A stretch of 64,000 bases of DNA from Kryptolebias marmoratus. Lineage: Eukaryota; Chordata; Actinopteri; Cyprinodontiformes; Rivulidae. The notes beneath the pieces were generated by a model. It searched no databases, was not told the DNA's origin, and was given only the letters and a program-made list of their open reading frames with translations. Where the stretch lies: NCBI RefSeq assembly GCF_001649575.2, contig NC_051448.1:19886078-19950077 (forward strand), written 5' to 3'. The stretch's first letter is position 1. Every line of letters begins with the position of its first letter. The translations under genes were made by a program, and so were the position numbers. Positions 1-11,400 of this stretch are shown here, piece by piece.

Positions 1-721
1 AGTGCCAGCAATCTGTGCATCTGACCATGATTTGAGACTTTCATTTGATAACAATTAGAACAAGACCTTGGCTGGAAAATGCTTCTCAGTTCGTTGTGTG
101 TCCGACATGGTCCTCTCCTTACATCTCGTCATTAATTTGTTAGCTAAGTTAAAGTAAAGAAGAGAGATTAAGAGAACAGAGGTGCACCCAGCCCATGGCC
201 TCGATCCAGGGTGATGAGATGAGCAATTTTAGGTCTGATTATGTTTTAAACTGATGCAAGTTGATAAACAATCTTCAATTCTAATCTGACTCTTCATCAG
301 TTTAACCTAACAACTTGGTAGAATTATTAACATTCTTTTTGACCCAAATTCCAAAGTGAACTGTGTACCAAAATACTCTAAACTGTCAAAATCCTAAACA
401 TATATCCTCATCAAACATCCTGTTCAAAAGGATCCTTTTCCTTTGGACAAACTTATAATGAAAGTCCTCCTTGGTATAACAGAAAGGGTTAATTCTTGCT
501 TCAAAGTGTTATCTTTGTAAATCATTGTTAAATAATTTTAACTGTTTAAATCTGGAGTAATTACTCAATGCTAAAATGCCAATTATTATTCTCAAATTTT
601 CAGTGTTCATTTTATTTTAGTTGTGTTAATTGTTTTTTATTTATTGTTGATTTTTTTTAAATTTTGTGATACAATCTTAAAAAGGCAAATTTGGTCTCCT
701 TTATTCCTTTATTATACAGAA

Positions 722-1125
722 GGAGACAGGGACTGAGAAACCAGTTCAGAACAAGTGAAGCCTTTATTGGGCACAGCAAAGTTTAGGTCAAAACGGGCCA
801 GGGTCAGTTCCAGATGGGGTCAGCAGAGTACTCAAGGTCGGACAGTCAGGGGTTCAGGGCCAGGAGAAACAGATCCAGGAGACAGCAATCCAGAAATCAA
901 GGTCAGACAGACGACAGATCCAAATCCGGGGGGGATGAACCGATCAGGATGGGACTGGCTGGGGGAGAGGGTGAGACTGGTCGGAAAGGAGAACAGACAG
1001 GTTGGCGGCAGAGCAAAATCACACGAACTAACTGAGGTCCACAATCTGACACTGTGCAGATGGAGAATCTGCCCTAAAATAGCAGCAGCTGGTGGTTGTG
1101 GGGATGATGGACAGGTGTAAGTGGT
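722..1125 (-). mobile_element. Possible solo LTR fragment
   Basis: A GC-rich block unlike its AT-rich surroundings, with CCAATAAAGG (a polyadenylation signal) near its start when read on the minus strand and many CAG/CCAGG words, as in fish gypsy-type LTRs. No clear duplication at its ends was seen. The ORFs across it have no known family. Confidence 0.35.
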
Positions 1126-1399
1126 CACAGCTAGTCAGAAGCTGTAACAATAATTGGAAATTTCCTGTAATAAATGGATTCAGCCTTCAGCTGTTGAGAT
1201 CTGCTAGACGATAAGGGTGAATAAATCAAATTATACAAATATTACTGATTGATAAAGTCGAACAGTAGCAAGATACTGTAAATTTCACCCTGCTTTTTTC
1301 CTCTTGTTGTAACCCCAAGGTCCCAAGAGCTCTATCTCTGCCCCTACAGGCATCAGTCAGCATTGTTGAAATTCATTAGATGAATCAGAAAACAACAGA

Positions 1400-1958
1400 A
1401 CTAGTGTGGCTTATTTAGAAGGGTTGCCAGGAGAAAACGTCTTCTCTAACAAGAACATGGCAACACAGCTTAGGTTTGCAAAAGCTGCCTGTGAATAAAC
1501 CACAAGACGTCTGGAACAATGTCCTTTGGACTGATAAGACCAGAGGTTGTGTTTGGTCACAGCGCACAGAAGCATGTTTGGCAAAAGCCAAACAAAGACC
1601 TCATACAAACTGCCAGCACGGTGGTGGAGGGCTGATGATTTGGGCTTGTTTTGCAGCCACAGGACCCGGGAACCTTACAGGCATTGAGTCGACCACACAC
1701 TCCTCTGTAAACCAGTGATTTTTGAGTCAAAAGTAAGGCCTAAAGCTTGGCCAAAACTGGGTCACGGAACAGGCCAATGATCCCGAACACAGCAGCAAAT
1801 CCACTTAACGGCTGAAAAAGAAAGGAATCAAAGTGCTGCAATGAACCAATCAAAGTCCGCGCCTGTGCTGGAACCTTAAAAGAAGCAGGCATAAATAAAT
1901 GCAGACCGAGCTCAAAGAGGTGAAGCAGTATTGTAAAGAAGTGGGCCAAAACACTTTA
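1400..1958 (+). pseudogene. Tc1-like transposase remnant
   Basis: Decayed Tc1/mariner transposase, C-terminal half: WNNVLWTDKT, HGGGGLMIWACFAATGPGNL, then in other frames HSSKST, KKKGIKVLQ and KEVGQNTLE blocks. Frameshifts and stops break it and no terminal repeats were found. It belongs to the same family as the piece at 42.85-43.63 kb. Confidence 0.85.
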
Positions 1959-2499
1959 GAATAGCATGAAAGACCAATGAGATGAATCCTTCAAGCTATG
2001 CTAAAGCATTCATCTCATTATTATGCTGATGACACACTTATTTATAAAAAGTCCCAGTCTCTGATTAGGTTTTGCATGGAGATGTTCAGAAGCTACAGAT
2101 CTCTTTGGAAAATGTAATTCATTATTTTTACTTGTTCACAACTTAAAACAGACAATCCTTTCTGAGTAATACGAGCAAATACTGTATATAAATGCTTAGG
2201 AATGCATAGATAGGCTGAAATTTTACTATTAAATTACTATAAAAAAAGGAAACTCAGGAGCTGCAGCTGCAGTCTATCCTGGGAGACACGAATCGCATCG
2301 CTTTTGGTTTCATTCCCAGGAAATGTGCCGTTTACCAGCCATCATTATTGGTCTCACTATCAAATTCAGATCAATATCTTCATAATAAAAAGTTTCAGTC
2401 CCGCAGCAAATCGGAATCTGGAGCACCGAACGGCTACTAAGATCTATGGCCCTGCCAGTGGGGGGTGTGGGGGATGCTGCACTAATAAATGATGAATCA

Positions 2500-3850
2500 C
2501 TGTAACGCAAACGTGAACGCGTGCCCCTCGCTCAGTCCGGAACACCGATGGACACGGAAAGCGCGCTTGCTCACATCCCCTCCCACCGTGTCGCGTTACA
2601 GCACAGTGCGCCGGGCTGGTGTGAAACTCGACTACCTCGTCAATAATGGATAAGAACCAGCCTCCGTATGAAGTCGCCATTGTTTCGCTAAGTGCAGCTC
2701 AGCCATGCAACGCTGCTGTGTGTACTGATTTCAGCCGAATCCGGTGCAGCTCGGGCGCGCTTTCATTAAAAAGTTGACTCGATCCCATCTATGCTATGGT
2801 ACGAGGGGTTAATGAGCGCACTGCCGCAACCCCAGAAATCATACTGGCTCGGCATGTTGGCGTGTACTCATGTATGAATGCGTTCCTTGGCTTAAGTGTG
2901 TAATTATTGGATCACATGCATGTGTGAGCACATCTGTGTCTGTGTGGGCTTTCTGCAAGCAAAAGATAATAGCGGCATATAGGGGTAATGTAGTCTTTAT
3001 GTGTGTGTGCGTGTGTGTGTGGATCCCATAGGGCTGTTTTGGGAAGTGAAGGGTTAGGAGTGCTGAGTAAGCGGTGCAGGGCCAGAGCTGGGAGACTGCA
3101 GTGCTGCTGGCTGCAACACATCGGAGCTCAGATGGAGACGCAGCAGAGGGGAGGAGGGGAGGACGAAAGGAGAGATGCTTGAAAACAACAACAATAAAAA
3201 CGAAGGCTCCTGAACCGGGAGCGTTAGCCTCAAAGATGTTCTGCAAGTGGATACGCATCCTCGCATCATACCCTCATTTAGACCCAATCTCGCAAATGCC
3301 AGCAGGCAGGTTAGAAACATCAACATGGGAAAATCTAAACTGGTGCCTATAAATTCCTACACGTCCAAATTGTCTCGTGCTGTCGGTTTTATTTGAAGTA
3401 TTCTGTCCAACGGGAACACACCCAGACCCCCCCTCCACCCCCTAACACACACACACACACACCAGCACACATACTGCATGACCATATAAGCCTGAGCCCA
3501 CGCCCTGACAGACACACTGCGTCAGCGGCAGCAATCGGAGCCAGCAGCCTTGTTTACTCCCTCTAACCTGTGGGCCACTGATTGTACTAGAAAAGCCCTC
3601 TTCTTCTTCTTCTTCTTCTTTTCCCGCCCGCCCACTCCTCCTCTCTTCTGGTGTCTGAGTCACCCTCCTCTGCCCCCCACCCCCCAATCCCATCCATCCT
3701 GGAGCTCTTTCGCCTTCCCGCTGTCAGCCCTCTCGTGTCTCAGGTCTCACTACGAGCGGCCCTGCTGAGCCTCTCAGGTACGGTTTCCACTCCCTCTGCG
3801 CCGTCTCGGGTTCTCTCTCAGGGTGTCATCGCCGTTACACGTTGCCGTTT
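2500..3850. promoter_or_regulatory. CpG-richer promoter-like stretch
   Basis: CpG dinucleotides are frequent here and rare around it. The stretch holds CCATATAAGC (TATA- or SRF-like) at about 3482, a TTC repeat at 3600-3619, a CA repeat at about 3442-3462 and pyrimidine tracts. No coding exon was identified. It could be the promoter or 5' UTR of the next gene to the left. Confidence 0.35.
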
Positions 3851-5048
3851 TGCTTTTGCCCCCCCCCCCCTCAGCCACATCCCTCTCTTCACGTCCTCTT
3901 CATCAGTCCTATGTAGATTTGCAGAATCCCAGCACAGACTTTAACACCCCCCNNNNTTGTATTTTTGATTATATAACCGTGTCCCCATGGACCTTTAGAC
4001 GCTGCATTCTAATTTTATCTGCCTCACTGTTAGCTCGAACAATAAAAATGATCAGCTCTCCGAGATTCATCTTAACACGCACATTAAAAGCTAAACGAGG
4101 CAGAAGGATTCCCCTAGTCGAGGTGAAGACACGACAAGGACAGTGAAGGTAAAAATCATTAAAAAAAAATACAGTTTGGAGATGTTTCAGCACGACGGCA
4201 ATGAGGAGTACGAGAACTCACGGCTGCCATTTTGAAGTCTTTCTGGGCTAGAAACACAAGAGCTCCCTCCAAGTTTTTTTTTTTTTTTGATCTAATAAAC
4301 AAACCAAATCCACTGGCTGCTATATTTGCCAAACAGCGCCACACGTTGGCGCAAATAGTGAACTGCACCGGTATTTGCTGTTCATGCAAAACTTGTGTAT
4401 TGCTGTCTTGAGCATCTTGGTATCTTGTTTAGAAGTGAACAAGACATCTAAAAAGGCATATCTTGTTTCCTATTTCTAAACTTTGATGTATCTTATTGAC
4501 TCTTGTCTGTTTAGTCAGGAAATGGCAGNNNNNNNNNNNNNNNNNNNNNNNNNNNNNNNNNNNNNNNNNNNNNNNNNNNNNNNNNNNNNNNNNNNNNNNN
4601 NNNNNNNNNNNNNNNNNNNNNNNNNNNNCCAGCCGTTAGCTTGTCAGTTTGGTCCGACCAAAACTGTTTTTCTTCGAATTGAGTCATCCAAGCGACTGCC
4701 CACAACAAGTAAAATATTAATAGTTCCTAACCAGTCTATGGAAGCCCACTTTAAAAGATCTGAGCTATCCCTTTTATCAAAGTTTTAGAAGAGGAGTTAT
4801 TGCTCAGCCATGTTTTTAGGTTTGAAACGGACTGTTTCCATTTTCTCCTGTGTTCGTTTACAAAATCCTTGAAGCCATATTTGTTACAGTGAATTGTCAA
4901 ATATTTCCAGTATTTGTTGAGATTTGTTTCTTTTTTATCTGTTGGTTTGTTTAAGAACCACAAAACGACAAGAAGAGTCTGGCTGGGTGTGGTAAAAACT
5001 AAAGGACAGGCATCATTTATTTCTAGATGACACTCTTATCTGGATGAG

Positions 5049-5054
5049 TTTATT
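5049..5054 (-). other. Candidate polyadenylation signal of ankef1
   Basis: AATAAA on the minus strand, 199 nt past the ankef1 stop codon. It is the first such hexamer I saw downstream. The assignment is inference. Confidence 0.5.
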
Positions 5055-5252
5055 ATTACTTATTAATATCAGTTAATAAACGCAGATTCTACCAACGACG
5101 CTCGGTGTTTGCTTTTTACGCTCCCTGATAAGATTCAAACGTGGAACATAGGTCCGACAACGCCGGCAGTAAAAGGAAGTGAATTAAATATCAGTAACGA
5201 TGACAGGCGGTCAGTCCAGCGTTCCCGTCTCTCAGCCTAACCTTCCTCCTGT

Positions 5253-5408
5253 TCAGTCTTTGGTTTTTGTTTGCTCCAGGATCCTTCTCTGGACGTCACG
5301 GCTGAAAGGCATCAACAAGTCGTCAAAGTCAAAATCGAGGGACAAGCGCTCCCTTCGGCTCTCTATCTTTGACATCAGCTGGCTGGTGCTGGGTGGTTTA
5401 CCCCAAAC
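5253..5408 (-). CDS. ankef1: ankef1 coding exon 10 (C-terminus and stop)
   Basis: Residues 721-771 and TGA at 5255-5253. It begins VWGKPPSTSQLMSKIESRRE and includes FDFDDLLMPF, matching human EVDFDDFMMPF. The acceptor is TTTTTCAG|GTTTGG, and the intron before it is only 98 bp. Confidence 0.92.
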   Translation of the reverse strand, partial: VWGKPPSTSQLMSKIESRRERLSLDFDFDDLLMPFSRDVQRRILEQTKTKD

Positions 5409-8400
5409 CTGAAAAAGAAAAAAAGGACAAGTCGGAGTCAAAACCCGGGTGTCGGCAACTCGTCACAGAACTAGAGGAAGTTGGTGGTTCGGGCCATCTC
5501 AGGTACCGTTTTTGGCACAAAGCTGATATCCACGGTGTTAACCTTCCCCGCAGTAATCCTGCTATTCTGGAGGACGACGCTCTTCGAGTCCGTCTGAGTG
5601 GGAGTCTTTCCTGGCGTTGCGGTCAGTGTGTCTGCCACAGAAACACTCTGCGGGGAAACACCCCCCAAAAAAAGGTTAATACACTGTGCAAAACAAAGAG
5701 TAGCAAAGGGTTAGCAGAAGAAAGGGAATCAGAATGACTGAAATAGAAAATAAAAACATACACAGCCACAAACACTGAAGGGAAATCCAGCAAGCTGCAG
5801 CTGGAGCTGGAGAATCCTTTTCTTGCCAGGAGATGGAGCGCGTCCATGTGTCTCTCTGTCCTGTAGGAGGCGCTGAGCCGAACAGCGACTGACGGCGACA
5901 GTTCCTGGTCTGCCAAGTGATCTGCATCGATTCCACCGAGTCCCTGTGTCAGCTATCCTCTACTTTAAAGCTCATTTAAAGCTTCAGTATACTGCAGCTC
6001 TGGTACCTGTTAAGCTTAAACTGGCCACAAGACTCAGAAGCTGTTGTCACACTCCACGAGAAGTCACAAAGTCGGCTGTCATTCACGTGGTCGCGTGATG
6101 AAAACTTCGTCGTTTTTGTTGCCCTAGCTGCTGCTTGACACAAGGCCCGGGCCGAACCGTTTCTCACAGGGGTTTTCGCCAAGTGGCCGTGTTTATGGGC
6201 TTTAATTGAGCCATTTTGCTTCTTGTGCTCCTCTGAGAAGCAGCTGGAGGCTGTTAGAAAATACAGCCGTCTTTACAACTGTTCCAGCAAAATGCTGCCG
6301 GGCAGCATCGGGACATGTTCCCTTCGTTCGCTCATTATTTAGCATCGTCAGTCTGTTTGAGGGAAGCCAAAATCTGTACAAGGACAGGAGAGCTTAGAAG
6401 CCGGCGGGAAGAAACCCATTTTAACGCTGCAGGAGGAGGGAGGAGCTTCCTGGGAGTTCTGATCCAAGTGTCTCATGGACGATGAAAGGTGTGTGTGAAA
6501 ATGAACCACGTTACCTAGAACCGACTCCTTGACTTCTTATGGAGTATGACGTAGCCCTGAGTCGCTATATGAGAACAAGAAATGCAGGATCGGGTGCCTC
6601 CGCTGTCCTTAAGGCAGAACCTCACTGGGCTGCGGCTATCAGACACAACTGTGACCTGAACCTGACTCAGAATTGCAAGAAAATAGGTCAATTTCATGTT
6701 GCTGTCTCACTGAATTCTACGCGTTTGTGAGCCACGAGGCCTCATTTTGCACGCCCAGTTTTTGTGTGTTCGGCTTGGGTGGTGCATATTATTTTGTTCC
6801 CCCACATTGTAACCGCCTGGAGTACACTAAGCAGATCTAGACCAGTTCTGAAAATCGTTTTTATTTACCACCTGTGTGGGTTTTAGTTTTCTGTCGTTGC
6901 AGGAGTCAAAATACAGCTCTAGTGCTCTAGTCTCCAACAGTCGCAAACCACGACAGTAACTTTCTAGTAAAAGGCATGGTCTCAGGTTTATAGGTGGGTA
7001 CATTTAGAGACTAAATGAGCTAATTAGAAACAGTAGATGCAGGTTTACAAGTTTCATCAGATTCATTCACGCACTGAACCCATGGCTGTCTATGTAAATG
7101 GAGTGGAGGTTGAGAGAGTGGAGAGGTTCACATCTTGGCAAACCTCACCTGGGCTTCCAACACCCAACACTTATGCCCCTTTTACACGGACCCTAATTCA
7201 GAAGTCAGGCTCTACTCCACTCTACTCGGCTCGGCTCGATAAAGAATGCATCGCGTTCACACCGGCCACTTTGGTCGGTAGCAGAGGAACGCCTCCTCAT
7301 GCTGCGGGGCACTACAAAAAAGAAAACTTGTGTAAACAATGGAAGCGCTATGGACAACGTTGGCCGTCTGTTGTTGTTGTTTTTTAAACTTATGGGGATT
7401 CTCCTGAGACTTCAGGAAGAGAGGCGCAGTGGAAGAAATGCTCTGGATGCCGCGATTGTTGCACAGAGTAGGACAGCTGTTATCCGCCGGAGATTTCAGG
7501 CTTTACAACACCTTCAGCTGGGGGACAGACGGCATAAACGTTGCAGGGTAAGCTAACGCTGTTGTTTATATTCCTACTGTTCGCTCTTTATGCTTGCATC
7601 TGATCACACCCACGACCAATGAGTGAACAGGAGCTAAGCTTGCGCAACCCACAAAAGCAGGGCCGGCCCGTCTGGCCCGACTCCGAAGCAGGGACCAAAG
7701 AAGCAGGGCCGGCCTCAAAAAAGTGCCGGTGGAAACGCTCGCAAAGCAAGCCGAGTAGAGTGGAGCCGGGACCTTTAGAGCCCGTGTAAAAGGGGCATTA
7801 GTGGGGAAAGTGCAACAGAGATGGTACTTCCTTAGGAAGCTTCAACAGTCCCACCTTCCTCTACGACTGCTGGGTAACTTTTACAGGGCTACCATCGAAA
7901 GCATACTGACATCCTGCTGCACAGTTTGGTTTACCAGTTGTACAGCAGAGGACAAGAAAAATCTGCAATGAGTGGTGAAAGAAGCAGAAAAAATCATGGC
8001 CGCCTTCCCCCACCCCCCACCTCCCTCAGTGATATCTATATCAACCGGCATCAAAAAAGGATCTTAACGGACTCTACTCACCCTGGTCAGTCTTTGTTTT
8101 CTGTCCTTCCCTCTAAGATGAGCTTCAGACCATTAAAAACAAAGACTAATAGATTGAGACGCAGCTTTTATCCTCAGGCTGTGACAAATTCTTTCATAGA
8201 CAGGTATCGATACATCGTGACGGCCAATCACAGGTCCCCTCTCACCCTAAACTGCACATGTCACTTTAATGGTGTAAGACATTTATGTTATTAGTAGTTA
8301 AATGTATTGTGTATGTTATCCTTTCATTCTGCCTAAGGGAGAGAAGTTGCTAAATTGGTTTCATTTTTTAACATTGTTTTATCAGTGACAATAAAGATTC

Positions 8401-11400
8401 TATTCTATTCTATTTGCAGACCACTCAGTTTGGGAAGAAGCTTCACTGGTGAACGAACTCTTCGTTGCACCAGTTCCTTTTGTTTTTCGGACTCCTCAAA
8501 CTGTCTTTTAGCTACACTGAATCGTGAATACCCCTGAATAATCGATGCCATCTGCTTTTATTGCTCGAACAACAGAACTCATAGATTGACATCCAAACGT
8601 AAACACTAACGTGGTTCGGTTGAAACGTGACACATTTGGTGTATTTTGGTTATAATGAATGAAGTTAGTTGTTCAAATCTTTTTAGAAGTTTAGGTCTCC
8701 TCGTGGTATGGAGTTAGAGGCCAGGTATAATAAAAAAAACTAAAACAAACAAAGGTCTGGATTTACTAAATCTTGGTTTTTGCTCATCATTTTCTGCCGA
8801 AATAAATGGAAATAATTAGAAAAACAGATCCTTGTTTTCTGGCCTGGATCGTAGGAAAGCCTCCTCTTCCCATGTGAACCTCATCCTCTGTCCCACTCCC
8901 TCATGGGATTGGTCCTGTATGATCCTGGTCACTATAGGCTGAAGAGCTGAACTGATCTGTAATCATAGGGTTTATGTATTTTCGGGATTTTCCGCCTTTT
9001 TGTGAGTAATTTACCTGCAGATGCAACAACGTCTGACGCTCGTCACTGGAAGAAGAGATGAATTCTACTTTTCCTGACCCGTCTGCCGCAGGGCAGCAGA
9101 TTGCTCCTCTTCCTCTGTTTCTTCTCGTGGGTCACAATTACAACCAGCTCTCAGGCGACGGTAAATATTTTGTTCTGGGTGTCACAAACAGCCTTGATCT
9201 TTGAAATTCAGGCACTTTTCTTTTTTCGTTTACCAGTTATTTACCGAAACAGGAGCAGTGTTTTTCAGTAATTGCATGCAGAATACCTCATTTAAATGTG
9301 GGCAAATTGGTTGGAAGCGCCGTTTGAGGCACACAAAACCCCTTTGCAAAGACTTTGAGCAAATGCCTAATTTCCACTAACAAAAAGCGCAAAATCTTTT
9401 GGTAAATCGAGGCCTCAGTGTTTGGTTCAGTTTTACTCGACAGATTTATCCATTGGAACCTTCCACACGATATCAAACTTTTGTACATTTAGAAAATCAC
9501 ATTTCCGTGTTTATGACATGAGAGCCTGTCAGCTACAAAAGGTTTCTTGTTTCACGTAGTGTACACAGAACAAAGAGAACATCGAAAAACAAAGGAGTTT
9601 ATTTTTTGGAGAGGGAAGGTGAAAGAGTCTCCTGGAGTTACTTGGGTACCTTCTTTTTCGCAGGTTTTGATTTGCCCCCCTTTTCCTTGGCTGGGTCCTT
9701 TGCTTTAGGCAGAGAATCCATCTTGTCTTTGACCAACTTCACTATTTCTGAGTCTCCGAAATCGACAGCGATGTCGAGGCAGTTTTTTCCTGGAGAGACA
9801 GAACACAAACACACATCCTATGAGTAACAGCAACTCTCTTCTATTACTGTTGTGTATTTGCTGCTTAATATGGTCCCATTAACAGTTTTATGATGTATAA
9901 AGTAATATCAATTTAATGGTCATTCTTAAAACAATGGAATATAATATGCTGCAGCATTATTAACACATAAGTCATAAAATTTGGACTTTCTGACTAATTG
10001 ATCTTCACCTAAGCTTGATGATATTTGAGAACCTAACCTTTACTGCTCTCTGCGCTGACGCTGGCACCCGCCCTGATGAGGAGGTCCACGCACGCGGGTT
10101 TGGCGCTCTCGATGGCTCTCATGAGGGCCGTGCCTCCGCTGAGGCTCGAAGAGTCCACCGCGGCCCCGGCCTTCAGCAGGAGATCGACGATTTCCAAGTG
10201 TCCCGCGTGAGCCGCGTGGTGCAGGGGCGTCCAGAAGAACTGGTCGCACACATTCACGTCAGCCCTGTCGGGAACGGTTCGGAGAGCGGGTTACATCCGG
10301 AAACCAGCTCTGAGCTGAATGTGTGGGAGTATCATTCCAAAACTGGTTTGGTTTGGATTATTTGATATCTAGTAGCTTTAATTCTTTAACTAGACACGTT
10401 TTTATGGTGTCTAGTTAAAGACATGATTTTTGTGGTTTTCGATTTGAACCTCGATTTGAACCTCCTAATGCAACTTTTAAAAACTCCACACAATAAAGGC
10501 ATCAAAACGAGCAGCCCGATTGGGAATACTGTGCTGTGACTACTGGCAGAAGAACACCATTTTACGCCTACACAACAATGGGAATTTTATGAAAGGAGTA
10601 AATAAAATCAGCCCCCTTTAGAGCTTTATACAGACCCTCCAGGATTTTGCGATGTTGCGATCGCAACTATTAACGCAAAATCAAGCAAACCCTGCGAAAT
10701 CGCAACTTTTTGCAACTTTGTCCAAAACACCGCAACTTCCCCGCAACTTTAACCCAATATTTATTGTTTCTAAAGTGATTTGCCACCGTTTATGCGGTCT
10801 GGTGTCTCTTCTTTGTGGGTTTGTGTAGTGTGGAATACAAAATAACCCCAAATAACTCACAAAGAAGACACGTGACGTCACTTCCTGTTAACATCAGAAT
10901 GCCGGGAGCGTGCAGGAGCAGCGACCGAAGCCAAAATGTGAGCTAATGCTTCACATTTGCCCACAAAGATTTCAGCAAAGGACCCCGCAAACCAGTTTCC
11001 TCCCCAGCTGCAGGAGAGTGGGGGGGAAGCTGTTTTGCACGTCCTGCAGTGTAATCATGGAACATAAACGCATCGACAAACACTTTGTGTCTGCAAAACA
11101 TGTGAGGAGAGCTGCAGACGAGGGACAATCCAGAAATGGTCTGAATGTCAGTTTAGAAGCTTTCAAAGTTCTCAAATAAAGCACCTTTTGAGAATGTCAA
11201 TGTTTGTTGGTAATTATCTAACAAAACTAGTAAGTATTTTTGGTTTAAATATTAAAAGTTATAGTTTTTTATTGATTTTAGTAAAAAAAAAAAAATCGCA
11301 ACTTTTAGGAAAATGCCCCCCGAAATCAGGCTTTTTAGCCCTCAACAATCACAAAAAATGCCCGCGAAATCCTGGAGGGATTGTTTATAGCTCAGACCTC

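Larger units (their letters stand above)
1..5048. other. Spacer downstream of ankef1
   Basis: No exon was recognised. Positions 1-720 are AT-rich and featureless. A possible solo LTR, a Tc1 remnant and a CpG-richer stretch are listed separately. 3953-3956 and 4529-4628 are gaps. In tetrapods SNAP25 follows ANKEF1, but no SNAP25 coding sequence is visible here. Confidence 0.6.

Noticed and set aside
755..1128. 121-aa and 98-aa ORFs on both strands
   Set aside because: No family resemblance; the region looks like an LTR fragment.
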